Positions 22,561 through 30,735 of a stretch of DNA of 34,202 nt are shown here, piece after piece (positions within the stretch are counted from its first letter, which is position 1; the number at the start of each line of letters is the position of its first letter). Source of the stretch: Acidobacteriota bacterium. GTDB lineage: Bacteria > Acidobacteriota > Terriglobia > Bryobacterales > Bryobacteraceae. The stretch is from the NCBI GenBank assembly GCA_016213725.1, contig JACQZS010000259.1, positions 1-34,202 on the forward strand, written 5' to 3'. The notes beneath the pieces are model-generated. The model was not told the DNA's origin. It saw nothing but the letters and a program-made list of their open reading frames with translations, and ran no database searches. The position numbers were made by a program, and so were the translations under genes.

Positions 22561-24027
22561 TCAGTCCAGCGGCCGGTACCAGACATTCCGGAACTTCATC
22601 GTCGTGTCCGGAGCGCCTGGGAATCCCGAATGGTCCTGCAGCAGCAGCGGCCCGGCCTCGCACATCCCTTTGCGGAACCGCACTTCTTTGTGGTCCTGCA
22701 CCAGCACTCCATTCAGGAACACCGTCATCGTCCCAGGCGTCAGTTCCTGGCCCCGCTGGTTGCACACCGGTGCATGGTAGACGATGTCGTAACTCGACCA
22801 CTCCTCCGGCTTCCGCGATGCGTTCACGGCCGGCGGATACTGGTTGTAGATCGCGCCAACCACGCCGGTCGCATAAGTCGGGTTCTTGTAGCCGTCCAGC
22901 ACCTGCACTTCCGTGATCCCTTGGATGTAAACGCCGCTGTTGCCCTTCAATTGCCCATTCTGCTGCGGCATCGACGGAATGAAAAACTCGAGATGCAGCT
23001 GCGCGGACTTGAACTTCTTCTCCGTCACCGCGTCCCCCGATCCCGTCCGGCACACCATCTCTCCATTCGCTGCCTGGCACCCTGAGGGCGATCCGTTCGG
23101 CTTCAACCACCCCGCCATGCTCTTTCCGTCGAACAGAATCACCGCATCCGACGCCGGAGCCGCGCCCACGCCCGGCGTCACTTCCCGCGGCTGAACGTCT
23201 TCCCGCTTCCCGCCTTCCGCCAGCGCCGCCGGAATCGGCAGCGTCACGGCGCCCGTTGCCGCCCACTCCGCGCCGCGCGTAAACGTCACCACGAACGTAT
23301 CGGTCTTCACCGCCGCCGGGTCGTGCCCCAGCACCGTTGCGAACACGCGTCCCTGCCCGTAGTTCAGCGTCCACAGCATCGGCTGGTTCAATCCGTCGCC
23401 CGGCGTCGGCTGTTTGGCCTTGCCCTCGTACAGCTTGTGTTCGTCCCACGCCGTTGCCAGCACGTGGTAGCTGCCCTCCGGTTGCCACTTCAGATTCGCG
23501 TAAAGCTCGTCGGCAGGCTGCCGCAGCTTCTTCCTCAGGCCCTTCGTGATCGGGTGGTCCGCATCCGTGATCACCACCGTGTAGTCGTGCGCCGCGGAGT
23601 GGTGCCCGTTGTTCGGCCGCCAGTTCGCGCCGCTCAGCTTCTCATACTCCGGCCACTCCTGGAACGAAGCCGTCGAGAAGTGGTACATCACCAGACCCTT
23701 GCCCGACTTCACATAATCTAGCAACGCATTCTGCGCCTGCTCGCCCCAGGCGTACTCCTTGTTCCGCCCGTCGTAATAGTTCAGCACCACCAGGTCGTAA
23801 CTCTTCAGCGTCTCGGCGCTCGCTCCGCGGAACTCCTCCGTCACGCGGACGTCAAACCGCCCCGTCTCCTCCAACGCTTTCTTCAACTGCGGCGATACTC
23901 GCTGCCAGTCGTGCCCGCCCACCGGGCCTCCCGTAATCAGCAATGTCTTGATCTTGGCCGGCGCCGTCGGCGTCTGTGCGCACAGTAGCGGCGCGGCGAG
24001 CAGAAGAGCGGTGAGAGTGCGGTACAT
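22561..24027 (-). CDS. Secreted ThuA-DUF1080 two-domain protein
   Basis: A 488-residue protein with a signal peptide (about 1-18, MYRTLTALLLAAPLLCAQ). Residues 27 to about 270 are a ThuA-like domain (class I glutamine amidotransferase-like fold): LLITGGPVGGHDW at the start, YDLVVLNYYDGRN, GKGLVMYHFSTASF and the WTLNYGQGRVFATVLGH region. Residues about 294-488 are a DUF1080 (3-keto-disaccharide hydrolase) concanavalin-like domain: VILFDGKSMAGW, GNSGVYIQG, and FRNVWYRPLD at the end. Members act on oxidised disaccharides in the ThuA/ThuB-type pathway, where a Gfo/Idh enzyme makes the 3-keto sugar. A secreted Gfo/Idh gene is encoded 3 kb away. The sulfatase gene follows on the same strand. Confidence 0.9.
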   Translation of the reverse strand: MYRTLTALLLAAPLLCAQTPTAPAKIKTLLITGGPVGGHDWQRVSPQLKKALEETGRFDVRVTEEFRGASAETLKSYDLVVLNYYDGRNKEYAWGEQAQNALLDYVKSGKGLVMYHFSTASFQEWPEYEKLSGANWRPNNGHHSAAHDYTVVITDADHPITKGLRKKLRQPADELYANLKWQPEGSYHVLATAWDEHKLYEGKAKQPTPGDGLNQPMLWTLNYGQGRVFATVLGHDPAAVKTDTFVVTFTRGAEWAATGAVTLPIPAALAEGGKREDVQPREVTPGVGAAPASDAVILFDGKSMAGWLKPNGSPSGCQAANGEMVCRTGSGDAVTEKKFKSAQLHLEFFIPSMPQQNGQLKGNSGVYIQGITEVQVLDGYKNPTYATGVVGAIYNQYPPAVNASRKPEEWSSYDIVYHAPVCNQRGQELTPGTMTVFLNGVLVQDHKEVRFRKGMCEAGPLLLQDHSGFPGAPDTTMKFRNVWYRPLD

Positions 24028-24110
24028 GGTTGCGGATGCCTCGGTCCTATTCTATGACGACTCACTCTTGATACAATCGCGGATTCTATCCCAGTTGGAG
24101 GCAACCCAAT

Positions 24111-25475
24111 ATGAGCGATCCCATCAAATACGTCCTCGACGAGAGCCGCATCCCCAAGGCGTGGTACAACATCGCCGCTGACCTTCCCACTCCTCCGCCC
24201 CCAGTCCTCCACCCCGGCACCCTCCAGCCCATCGGTCCCGGTGACCTCGCCCCGCTCTTTCCCATGAGCCTCATTCTCCAGGAGGTCTCCACCGAGCGCG
24301 AGATCGAGATCCCGACACCCGTCCGCGACATCTATCGCCAGTGGCGTCCCAGCCCGCTGTGCCGCGCCCGGCGTCTCGAGAAGGCCCTCGATACCCCGGC
24401 TAAGATCTATTACAAGTACGAGGGCGTCAGCCCCGCCGGCTCCCACAAGCCCAATAGCTCCATCGCTCAGGCTTTCTATAACAAGGAAGAGGGCGTCAAG
24501 CGCCTCGTCACCGAAACCGGCGCCGGACAGTGGGGCTCCTCCCTCGCCCTGGCCGGCTCCTTCTTCGGCCTCGAGGTCGACATCTACATGGTGCGCGTCA
24601 GTTATAACCAGAAGCCCTACCGGCGCGCGCTCATGGAGACCTACGGCGCCCGCTGCGTCGCTTCTCCTTCCACCGAAACCGCCTCCGGCCGCGCCATCCT
24701 CGAAAAACGCCCCGATCACCCCGGCAGCCTCGGTATCGCCATCAGTGAGGCCGTGGAGATCGCCGCCCAGCGCGACGACACCAAGTACGCCCTCGGCAGC
24801 GTCCTCAATCACGTCCTCCTCCACCAGACCGTCATCGGCCAGGAAGCCATCGCCCAGCTCGACATGGCCGGCGACTACCCCGACGTCGTCCTCGGCTGCG
24901 CCGGCGGCGGCTCCAACTTCGCCGGCATCGCCTTCCCCTTCCTCGGCGCCGGCCTCCGCGGCGGCCCCAAGCCCCGCATCGTTGCCGTCGAGCCTTCCGC
25001 CTGCCCTTCCATTACCCGCGGCAAGTACGCCTACGACTTCGGCGATACCGCTCATCTCACGCCTCTCATGAAGATGCACACCCTCGGCAGCACCTTCACA
25101 CCGCCCGGCTTCCACGCCGGCGGACTCCGCTATCACGGCATGAGTCAGCTCGTCAGCCACTGTGCCCGGCTCGGGCTTATTGAGGGCCTTGCCGTCCCGC
25201 AGATCGCCTGCTTTGAAGCCGGCGTCCAGTTCGCCCGCTCCGAGGGAATCGTGCCCGCGCCGGAATCGAATCACGCCGTCTGTGCCGCCATCCGTGAAGC
25301 CCTCCGCTGCAAGGAAGAAGGCAAAGCCGAAACCATCCTCTTCAGCCTCTCCGGCCACGGCCACTTCGATATGCAGGCCTACACGGATTACTTCGCCGGC
25401 AAGCTCGCTGACCTCGAATACGACGAGGCTGAACTCGCCATGGCGCTCTCCGGACTGCCGTCCGTCAACGCCTAG
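24111..25475 (+). CDS. TrpB2-type (TrpB-like) PLP-dependent enzyme
   Basis: A 454-residue fold type II PLP enzyme. The PLP lysine is Lys113 in [15 protein letters not shown]. The catalytic-type glutamate and indole-site loop is [13 protein letters not shown] (134-146), and the phosphate-binding glycine loop is [10 protein letters not shown]. An N-terminal extension of about 80 residues ([20 protein letters not shown]) and the overall length fit TrpB2 rather than canonical TrpB (about 400). TrpB2 proteins condense indole with serine or O-phosphoserine, or have other roles. No trpA or other tryptophan gene is nearby. The start has TTGGAGG at 24095-24101, 9 bases before ATG. A TACAAT-like -10 (24072-24077) is possible but lacks a good -35. 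A strong hairpin follows the gene. Confidence 0.93.
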   Translation: MSDPIKYVLDESRIPKAWYNIAADLPTPPPPVLHPGTLQPIGPGDLAPLFPMSLILQEVSTEREIEIPTPVRDIYRQWRPSPLCRARRLEKALDTPAKIYYKYEGVSPAGSHKPNSSIAQAFYNKEEGVKRLVTETGAGQWGSSLALAGSFFGLEVDIYMVRVSYNQKPYRRALMETYGARCVASPSTETASGRAILEKRPDHPGSLGIAISEAVEIAAQRDDTKYALGSVLNHVLLHQTVIGQEAIAQLDMAGDYPDVVLGCAGGGSNFAGIAFPFLGAGLRGGPKPRIVAVEPSACPSITRGKYAYDFGDTAHLTPLMKMHTLGSTFTPPGFHAGGLRYHGMSQLVSHCARLGLIEGLAVPQIACFEAGVQFARSEGIVPAPESNHAVCAAIREALRCKEEGKAETILFSLSGHGHFDMQAYTDYFAGKLADLEYDEAELAMALSGLPSVNA

Positions 25476-25516
25476 CCCGTCAACGCTGTTCCGCCCCAGC
25501 CTTCGCGCCGGGGCCG

Positions 25517-25542
25517 CGGGGAGGGCCCCAACGCCCTCCCCG
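25517..25542 (+). terminator. Hairpin downstream of the TrpB2-type gene
   Basis: CGGGGAGGGC (25517-25526) pairs perfectly with GCCCTCCCCG (25533-25542) around CCCAAC. It lies 42 bases after the TrpB2 stop and is followed by GCTTTCCC, only a short T-run. It is probably a terminator, possibly Rho-assisted. The rest of 25476-25710 holds no gene I can support. Confidence 0.6.
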
Positions 25543-25710
25543 GCTTTCCCGTACCGCGGCCGCACGCCGGCCTTCTCCGTCTCAAAACGCAGTTCCAGTC
25601 CTCCGCCTCCTGCGCTCTCCACGCGCATCCGGCGTCTGAGGCGCGCTTCCTCCCCCTCCTCTTCCCCCAGTGAGCGCGCTAAAATCGGAGTAGCGGGGCT
25701 CTATACCTGG

Positions 25711-27384
25711 ATGCCCCGCGCGTCTGAAATGAACGTCACACCACTTTCTCACCCCAAGGGCCGTCAGGCCCGCGTCCTCCTCACTTCTGTCTTCGGACCC
25801 TACGCCCAGGACGACGAATTCGGCTCCCGCTCCATCAATCCCATGGAGCTTTACCACAACCAGGTCACTCGAGCCCAAGGCCCCTATTCCCTCCGCATCT
25901 TCCACCGCTCCTGGGGCATCATGTTCATTCAGCAGAACATCGAAAACCCTTCCACTGTCCTGGATTTCCCTACCCGCGAGGACTTCGAGCGTGAACTCAC
26001 CTCGCACCACTACGACGTCGTCGACATCAGCTCCATCATCGTCAACATCGGGAAAGTGCGCGAGATGTGCCAGATCGTCCGCCGTCTCTCCCCCCACTCC
26101 ACCATCGTCATCGGCGGCCATGTCACCGCCATCCCCGGGCTCGAGCACATGATCGACGCCGATCACATCGTCAAAGGCGAAGGCGTCGGCTGGATGCGGT
26201 CGTTCCTCGATCAGGATCCCCATCAGCCCATCCACCACCCTCAAATCGCTTCCGGCTTCGGCCACCGCGTCATGGGCCTCAAGCTCCCGCATAAGCTCGG
26301 CTCCACCGCCGCCACCATCATCCCCTCCGTCGGTTGCCCGCTCGGCTGCGACTTCTGCACCACCTCCGCCTTCTTCGGCGGCAAAGGCAAGTTCATCAAC
26401 TTCTTCGACTCCGGCCGCGAGATCTTCAACGCCATGCAGCAGGCTGAATCCGCCTTCAACTTCAAGGCGTTCTTCGTCATGGACGAGAACTTCCTCCTCC
26501 ACCGCTCGCGCGCCATCGAACTGCTCGAATGCATGAAGGAGGCCCGCAAGAGCTGGGAACTCTACGTCTTCTCCTCCGCCAACGCCATCCGCAAGTACTC
26601 CATGGAGGAACTCGTCCAACTCGGCGTCTCCTGGATCTGGATGGGCCTCGAATCCCCCCAGAGCGGTTACGCCAAGCTCTCAGGCCACGATACCCTCACC
26701 CTCACCCGCCAGCTCCGTGAGAACGGCATCCGCGTCCTCGGCTCCACCATCGTCGGCATGTACCACCACACCCCCGAAAACATCGGCCAGGAAATCGACT
26801 ACGCGTGCTCGCATGAAACCGACTTCCACCAGTTCATGCTCTATACGCCCCTGCCCGGCACCCCGCTGCACGCCCGCATGGAGAAGGAAGGCACTCTCAT
26901 CGACGTCGATCTCGCCGATGTCCACGGCCAGTGGAAATTCAATTGGTCCCATCCCTTCATCTCCCACGACGACTCCAAGAAATTCCTCGACTGGGCCTTC
27001 GGCCGCGACTTTGAGCTCAACGGCCCCTCCCTCTACCGCATCTGCCGCACCACCCTGGAAGGCATCCGCAAGTACCGCCTCCACCCGGACCTCCGCGTTC
27101 GCGAACGCTTCGAGCGCGAAGCCCGCGCCCTCCAGACCTCCTACTCCGCCCTCCTCTGGGCCATGGAGCGCCACATGAAGCAGACCAACGAGGCGGTGGC
27201 AGACCGCATCCACTCCCTGCGCAAAGAGATCGCGCGGGAGTGCGGCAGCTTCTCCTCCGCCGCGGCCGCCTTGCTCGGCCCAATCATGCTGTGGCTCACC
27301 AGGCGCGAGGAACGGCGCCTTGAAAAGGGCATCACCTACGAGCCCGAAACCTTCATCGAACGCCGCAACTGGGTTGGCGTCTAG
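25711..27384 (+). CDS. B12-binding-domain-type radical SAM protein
   Basis: A 557-residue protein. The N-terminal part (about 20-165) has the Rossmann-like fold of B12-binding radical SAM enzymes, with VDISSIIVNIGKV and IVIGGHVTAIPG (132-143), but I see no DxHxxG cobalamin motif. The radical SAM core begins IIPSVGCPLGCDFC, with Cys209, Cys213 and Cys216 forming CxxxCxxC. WIWMGLESPQSGY is the usual beta-5 region. The C-terminal 120 residues are helical and basic (LEGIRKYRLHPDLRVRERF), without a named domain. The function is unknown; the layout resembles hopanoid- or lipid-modifying B12 radical SAM proteins. ATG 25711 was chosen; ATG 25729 (MNVT) is an alternative, and neither has a strong ribosome binding site. 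A hairpin follows the stop. Confidence 0.88.
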   Translation: MPRASEMNVTPLSHPKGRQARVLLTSVFGPYAQDDEFGSRSINPMELYHNQVTRAQGPYSLRIFHRSWGIMFIQQNIENPSTVLDFPTREDFERELTSHHYDVVDISSIIVNIGKVREMCQIVRRLSPHSTIVIGGHVTAIPGLEHMIDADHIVKGEGVGWMRSFLDQDPHQPIHHPQIASGFGHRVMGLKLPHKLGSTAATIIPSVGCPLGCDFCTTSAFFGGKGKFINFFDSGREIFNAMQQAESAFNFKAFFVMDENFLLHRSRAIELLECMKEARKSWELYVFSSANAIRKYSMEELVQLGVSWIWMGLESPQSGYAKLSGHDTLTLTRQLRENGIRVLGSTIVGMYHHTPENIGQEIDYACSHETDFHQFMLYTPLPGTPLHARMEKEGTLIDVDLADVHGQWKFNWSHPFISHDDSKKFLDWAFGRDFELNGPSLYRICRTTLEGIRKYRLHPDLRVRERFEREARALQTSYSALLWAMERHMKQTNEAVADRIHSLRKEIARECGSFSSAAAALLGPIMLWLTRREERRLEKGITYEPETFIERRNWVGV

Positions 27385-27386
27385 TC

Positions 27387-27406
27387 CCCCGGCCGTGAGG
27401 CCGGGG
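27387..27406. terminator. Bidirectional hairpin between convergent genes
   Basis: CCCCGGCC (27387-27394), loop GTGA, GGCCGGGG (27399-27406): a perfect 8-bp stem in the 27-base gap between the radical SAM stop and the serine hydrolase stop. There is no T-run, so it is probably a Rho-assisted or transcript-end stabilising hairpin serving both directions. Confidence 0.6.
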
Positions 27407-27411
27407 CCTCC

Positions 27412-28521
27412 TCAGGACCGATAAACCGCTTCCTCGAACTCCCGCAGCACCCCGATGCACTCCGCATCGAAGAACGGCAGCACCTGCATCATCACCACCG
27501 CCGCAATTCCCCGCGCCCGGTCCACCCAATAAAACGTATTCGCCAGCCCGCCCCACCCCAAGCTCCCCGCACTCCGCCCGCCCTCAAAGCCCGTCCGGTT
27601 CACCAGGAATCCCAGCCCCCATCCATCCTCGTGTCCAGGGTGCAGATCCGCATCCAGCGAATACTTCCGCATCGTGGAACGAAACCGCCCCGCCGCCATC
27701 CCCGCCACCTGGTCCCGCGCCATCTCGTCCATCGTCTCAGCCAGCAGCAGCGGCGCTCCGCCGCGCAGCATCATCTGCAGGAACGCGCAGTAATCCCCCA
27801 CCGTCCCGTAGAGCCCTCCGCCCCCGCTCTCAAACACCGGCTGCCCCGGCCGCCCGTTCGGCGTCTCCTCCAGGCCTCCATCCTCCCGCCGCGCCCGGCA
27901 TTTCATCACCCGGCCCCACTTCTCTTCCGGCACGCCAAAGCAGGTGTCTTTCATCCCCAGCGGTTCGAACACCTGCCCCTTCAAATACCCGCCCAGCGAA
28001 TCCCCGCTCGCCGCCTCCACCAGCTTCCCCAGCCAGTCCGTGCTCACCCCGTACTGCCACCCCTCCCCCGGCTCGAACAGCAGCGGCGAGTTCAATACGC
28101 CATTGCGCCGGTCTGCCAATCCCCCCTTGCCCGTTACTTCCGAATAGCGGAGGATCTCCGGCGATGTGAATTCATAGCCAAACCCTGACGTGTGCGTCAG
28201 CAGATGCCGCGCGGTTACCGCCTTCGACGCTGGCCGCAGCCGCGGCTCCCCCTCCGCATCGAACCCCTCCAGCACTTCCAGCCGCCCCAACTCCGGCAGC
28301 CACATCGAAGCCGGATCGTCCAGCGTCAACAGCCCCCGTTCCACCAACTGCATCGCCGCCACCGACGTCACCGCCTTCGTCATCGAATACAGCCGGAAAA
28401 TCGAATCCTCCCGCGCCTCCCCCACACTCGACCTCCACAGCACCCGCTCCGCGCTCACCACCACCCCGGCCGCCGCCGGTATCCCGTGCCTCTTGGCAAT
28501 CTCCTTCAGCCGGATCTCCAT
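27412..28521 (-). CDS. Cytosolic class C beta-lactamase-fold serine hydrolase
   Basis: A 369-residue protein with SxxK at Ser46-Met-Thr-Lys49 (LYSMTKAVTS) and a second-motif candidate Tyr157 in GWQYGVSTDW. HLLTHTSGFGYE (106-117) is typical of the family. It starts directly with a short helix (MEIRLKEIAKRHGIPAAAG) and has no export signal, unlike its paralogue at 19746-20942, with which it shares the segment around GGRSAGSLGWGG and the closing TFYWVD region. Esterase or amidase activity is likely; the natural substrate is unknown. It is the third gene of a leftward operon, 12 bases after the winged-helix regulator. Confidence 0.9.
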   Translation of the reverse strand: MEIRLKEIAKRHGIPAAAGVVVSAERVLWRSSVGEAREDSIFRLYSMTKAVTSVAAMQLVERGLLTLDDPASMWLPELGRLEVLEGFDAEGEPRLRPASKAVTARHLLTHTSGFGYEFTSPEILRYSEVTGKGGLADRRNGVLNSPLLFEPGEGWQYGVSTDWLGKLVEAASGDSLGGYLKGQVFEPLGMKDTCFGVPEEKWGRVMKCRARREDGGLEETPNGRPGQPVFESGGGGLYGTVGDYCAFLQMMLRGGAPLLLAETMDEMARDQVAGMAAGRFRSTMRKYSLDADLHPGHEDGWGLGFLVNRTGFEGGRSAGSLGWGGLANTFYWVDRARGIAAVVMMQVLPFFDAECIGVLREFEEAVYRS

Positions 28522-28533
28522 CCCGAAATCCTC

Positions 28534-28827
28534 TCACGCCCCGCCGCTCTTGCCCAGCAGCCCGCTCATCTGCCTCTTGTACGCCGCAAACGCCGCCGCG
28601 CCCGCCTGGGTCAGCCGCAGCACCGTCAGTGGGATCTTCCCCCGGAACGTCTTCTCCACCTCCACATACCCCGCCTCCTCCAGCTTTGCCACGTGGCTCG
28701 ACAGGTTCCCCTTCGTCAGCTCGCTCTCCCGCATCAGCCACAGGAAATCCGCCTCCTTCACGCCCGCCAGCAATGCCACGATCGTCAGCCGCGCCGGCTC
28801 ATGAATCACCCGGTCCAGATCGTTCAC
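28534..28827 (-). CDS. Small winged-helix transcriptional regulator
   Basis: A 97-residue DNA-binding protein made up almost wholly of one winged helix. Helix 1 is DRVIHEPARLTIVALL (5-20). The helix-turn-helix is LTKGNLSSHVAKLEEAGYV (37-55), and the wing contains EKTFRGKIPLTVLRLT (58-73). This is the small MarR/ArsR-like single-domain family (winged-helix PF13601 type) often encoded beside a membrane protein. It overlaps the membrane protein gene by ATGA and precedes a serine hydrolase by 12 bases. It has no ligand domain, so signals may come through the membrane partner or dimer contacts. The inverted repeat at 29476-29498 is a good candidate for its binding site. Confidence 0.9.
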   Translation of the reverse strand: MNDLDRVIHEPARLTIVALLAGVKEADFLWLMRESELTKGNLSSHVAKLEEAGYVEVEKTFRGKIPLTVLRLTQAGAAAFAAYKRQMSGLLGKSGGA

Positions 28828-29456
28828 AGCTCCACACCCTCCGCCACGCCGTGCTGTGCCAGGTATCGCCGGAATCTCCAGCCGCCGATCGCCGCCGCCG
28901 CCAGGCCCAGCCAGAGGAACATCCAGCTGATTCCGTCCCAGCTCGTGTGCAACGCCGCTGCCGCCAGCGCCAGAGCCAGCGCCACGCCGGCCAGCGCCAG
29001 CAGGTGCGGGGCCTTCTGGCGTACCGATGCCACCAGCAGCGCCAGGCTACAGAGCACTCCAGTCACCGGCGCAATCGTGAATTCCATCCCCGACGCACGG
29101 CCCGTCCTGATCGTCGCCGCCAGCAGCGCCGCCGACAGCGCCGCGATCACCGCCGTAAAGAAGCGCTGCTTGCGCGATGGCTCCTTGTACTCCACATACC
29201 CCGTCCGCGGATACGTGAACCGTGCCTTCAACTTCTTCGTCGCCCATTGCTGCCCCCAGCCGCTCAGCGCCAGCAGGGCCGGTACAAACAGCCAGTAGGC
29301 CTTGTAAACCGGCTTGCTCTCGATCTGGTTGCCGAGGAGCATCGCGCCGCCCCACACCATCCATGTCAAACCCATCATCAGCTCTGGAATGCCGTCCACG
29401 TTCCAGTAGCGCTGGGGCCGGCTCTCCAGGTCGCGTAACTCTGATTGTGTCGTCAT
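28824..29456 (-). CDS. Integral membrane protein of unknown function
   Basis: A 210-residue protein with about six hydrophobic segments (roughly 24-42, 53-68, 100-116, 125-145, 150-170, 174-192). A conserved-looking N-terminus (SRPQRYWNVDGIPELMMGL) precedes the first helix. I chose ATG 29456, with GGAAA a few bases upstream; the longer open frame to 29492 would overlap the probable transcription start. It is the first gene of an operon with a winged-helix regulator (ATGA overlap) and a serine hydrolase. This membrane-protein plus small regulator pairing is common, but its role is not established. I do not recognise a named family. Confidence 0.82.
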   Translation of the reverse strand: MTTQSELRDLESRPQRYWNVDGIPELMMGLTWMVWGGAMLLGNQIESKPVYKAYWLFVPALLALSGWGQQWATKKLKARFTYPRTGYVEYKEPSRKQRFFTAVIAALSAALLAATIRTGRASGMEFTIAPVTGVLCSLALLVASVRQKAPHLLALAGVALALALAAAALHTSWDGISWMFLWLGLAAAAIGGWRFRRYLAQHGVAEGVEL

Positions 29457-29475
29457 TGTGGTTTCCAATCCGCAA

Positions 29476-29498
29476 ACTGGTCTGTACTGCAAACCAGT
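29476..29498. promoter_or_regulatory. Inverted repeat, candidate operator of the winged-helix regulator
   Basis: ACTGGT (29476-29481) and ACCAGT (29493-29498) are inverted around 11 bases. GCAAAC also occurs twice in direct orientation (29472-29477 and 29489-29494), 17 bases apart. The element spans the -10 and the expected transcription start of the operon. Confidence 0.55.
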
Positions 29499-29524
29499 AT
29501 GCGCAGGTTCCGCCTTCGAGTCAA
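29496..29524 (-). promoter_or_regulatory. Promoter of the membrane protein/regulator/hydrolase operon
   Basis: On the minus strand, TTGACT (29524-29519) and CATACT (29501-29496) are separated by 17 bases. The expected start of transcription falls near 29489, inside the inverted repeat and about 33 bases before ATG 29456. Confidence 0.65.
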
Positions 29525-29547
29525 GCCCTTTGTTTGTTGGCGCCCTT

Positions 29548-30735
29548 CTAGTGCGCCGCCGCGCTCACCGCCACGCCGCCAATCACCACGCCCGTGCAGT
29601 GTGTGGTGTACTCCAGCGGGTCGCCGTCGTACAATGCCACGTCGCCGTCCTTGCCCGCTTCGAGCGACCCCACCCGATTGGCGATGCCCAGCAGCCTGGC
29701 CGCATCGATGGTGATGCTTGCCAGCGCCTTTTCCATGCCCAGCCCGTTGGCGGCCGCCATGCCCGCCTCCCACAGCACCACGCGCGTCTTCGGCACATAG
29801 CCTTCAAAGCCGCTCTGCAGTGCAAACGGAATGCCGGCCGCGCTCAGCTTGGACGCCGTCTCCATGCTGAGGCTCTGCGCGTCGCCATAGGAGCGCTGCA
29901 TCGTGGGATGGATGATGACCGGGTAGCCCGACGCCTTGATCTGCGGAAGCACCTCCGGCGCCTCCGAGACGCCGTCCAACACCAGCTTCAGGCCGAACTC
30001 CTGGCCCAGCCGGATCGCCGTCAGAATGTCGTTGGCTTTGTGCACCGTCACCAGCAGCGGCAGTTCGCCCTTCACCAGTTTCTGGAACGCCTCGGCGCGC
30101 AGATCGCGTGCCGCGTCCTTCTTCTCGGCCTTCTTCGCGGCCTCTTGCGCCTTGATCAGCTCTGCCCGCAGCATCGCGATCATCTTGGCCCGTGTCCCAG
30201 GGCTCTTGCCGCCCTGGGCCCGCGCCTCGCTTCCCAGCGTCGCGGCGATCATCGCCGCCGGCACCACCGCATCGTCGGCGGTCTTGGCGTTGGTCTTCAC
30301 GATCATCGTCTGGCCGGAAACGAGAATTCCCTGGCCATGGCCCGTGTGAATCGTGGTCACGCCGAAGCTGCGCACCCATTCGATGAGCCGCTCCTGCGGA
30401 TCGAAGGCGTCTATCGCGCGCAACTCCGGCTGCATCGGAGCGCTGCTTTCAACCTGGTCCTGGTCCTGCGGCTGATTCAGCGCGCCGCTCAGCCCCAGCG
30501 TGGCATGCGCGTCGATCAGTCCCGGCGTCACCACTTTGGCCCTGACCACCTGGTAACCCGCCGGCGGGGTCACTTGCGAAGCCGGACCCACACGCTCAAT
30601 CTTGCCGTCACGGATCAACACCACGCCGTCCTTCAGCGCAGCGCCAGCCATCGTGTGAACCACATCGCCGCGAATGGCGAGATTCTGTCCCGCGGCCAGC
30701 CCGGCCGCCATCGTCAACAGCAGGAGGCTCTTCAT
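29548..30735 (-). CDS. Secreted amidohydrolase-like protein with degraded metal site
   Basis: A 395-residue protein with a signal peptide (about 1-16, MKSLLLLTMAAGLAAG). It has the amidohydrolase frame: a small N-terminal beta-sandwich (GKIERVGPASQV), PGLIDAHATLG (71-81), and the closing GSLEAGKDGDVALYDGDPLE. The first metal motif HxH is HAT (77-79), so one ligand is missing. Compared with its neighbour, HH in VVLHHVS is DG in LVLDGVS (252-257), and the late FHTDDG segment is LQSGFEG. It is therefore probably not a normal two-metal hydrolase. It starts within the TAATG junction with the upstream paralogue (1-base overlap), so both should be made together, perhaps as a heteromer. A substrate cannot be assigned. 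Confidence 0.88.
   Translation of the reverse strand: MKSLLLLTMAAGLAAGQNLAIRGDVVHTMAGAALKDGVVLIRDGKIERVGPASQVTPPAGYQVVRAKVVTPGLIDAHATLGLSGALNQPQDQDQVESSAPMQPELRAIDAFDPQERLIEWVRSFGVTTIHTGHGQGILVSGQTMIVKTNAKTADDAVVPAAMIAATLGSEARAQGGKSPGTRAKMIAMLRAELIKAQEAAKKAEKKDAARDLRAEAFQKLVKGELPLLVTVHKANDILTAIRLGQEFGLKLVLDGVSEAPEVLPQIKASGYPVIIHPTMQRSYGDAQSLSMETASKLSAAGIPFALQSGFEGYVPKTRVVLWEAGMAAANGLGMEKALASITIDAARLLGIANRVGSLEAGKDGDVALYDGDPLEYTTHCTGVVIGGVAVSAAAH

Noticed and set aside
23937-25628. Leftward 563-codon frame opposite the TrpB2 gene
   Set aside because: Low-complexity antisense of a gene with complete PLP motifs and a good ribosome binding site.
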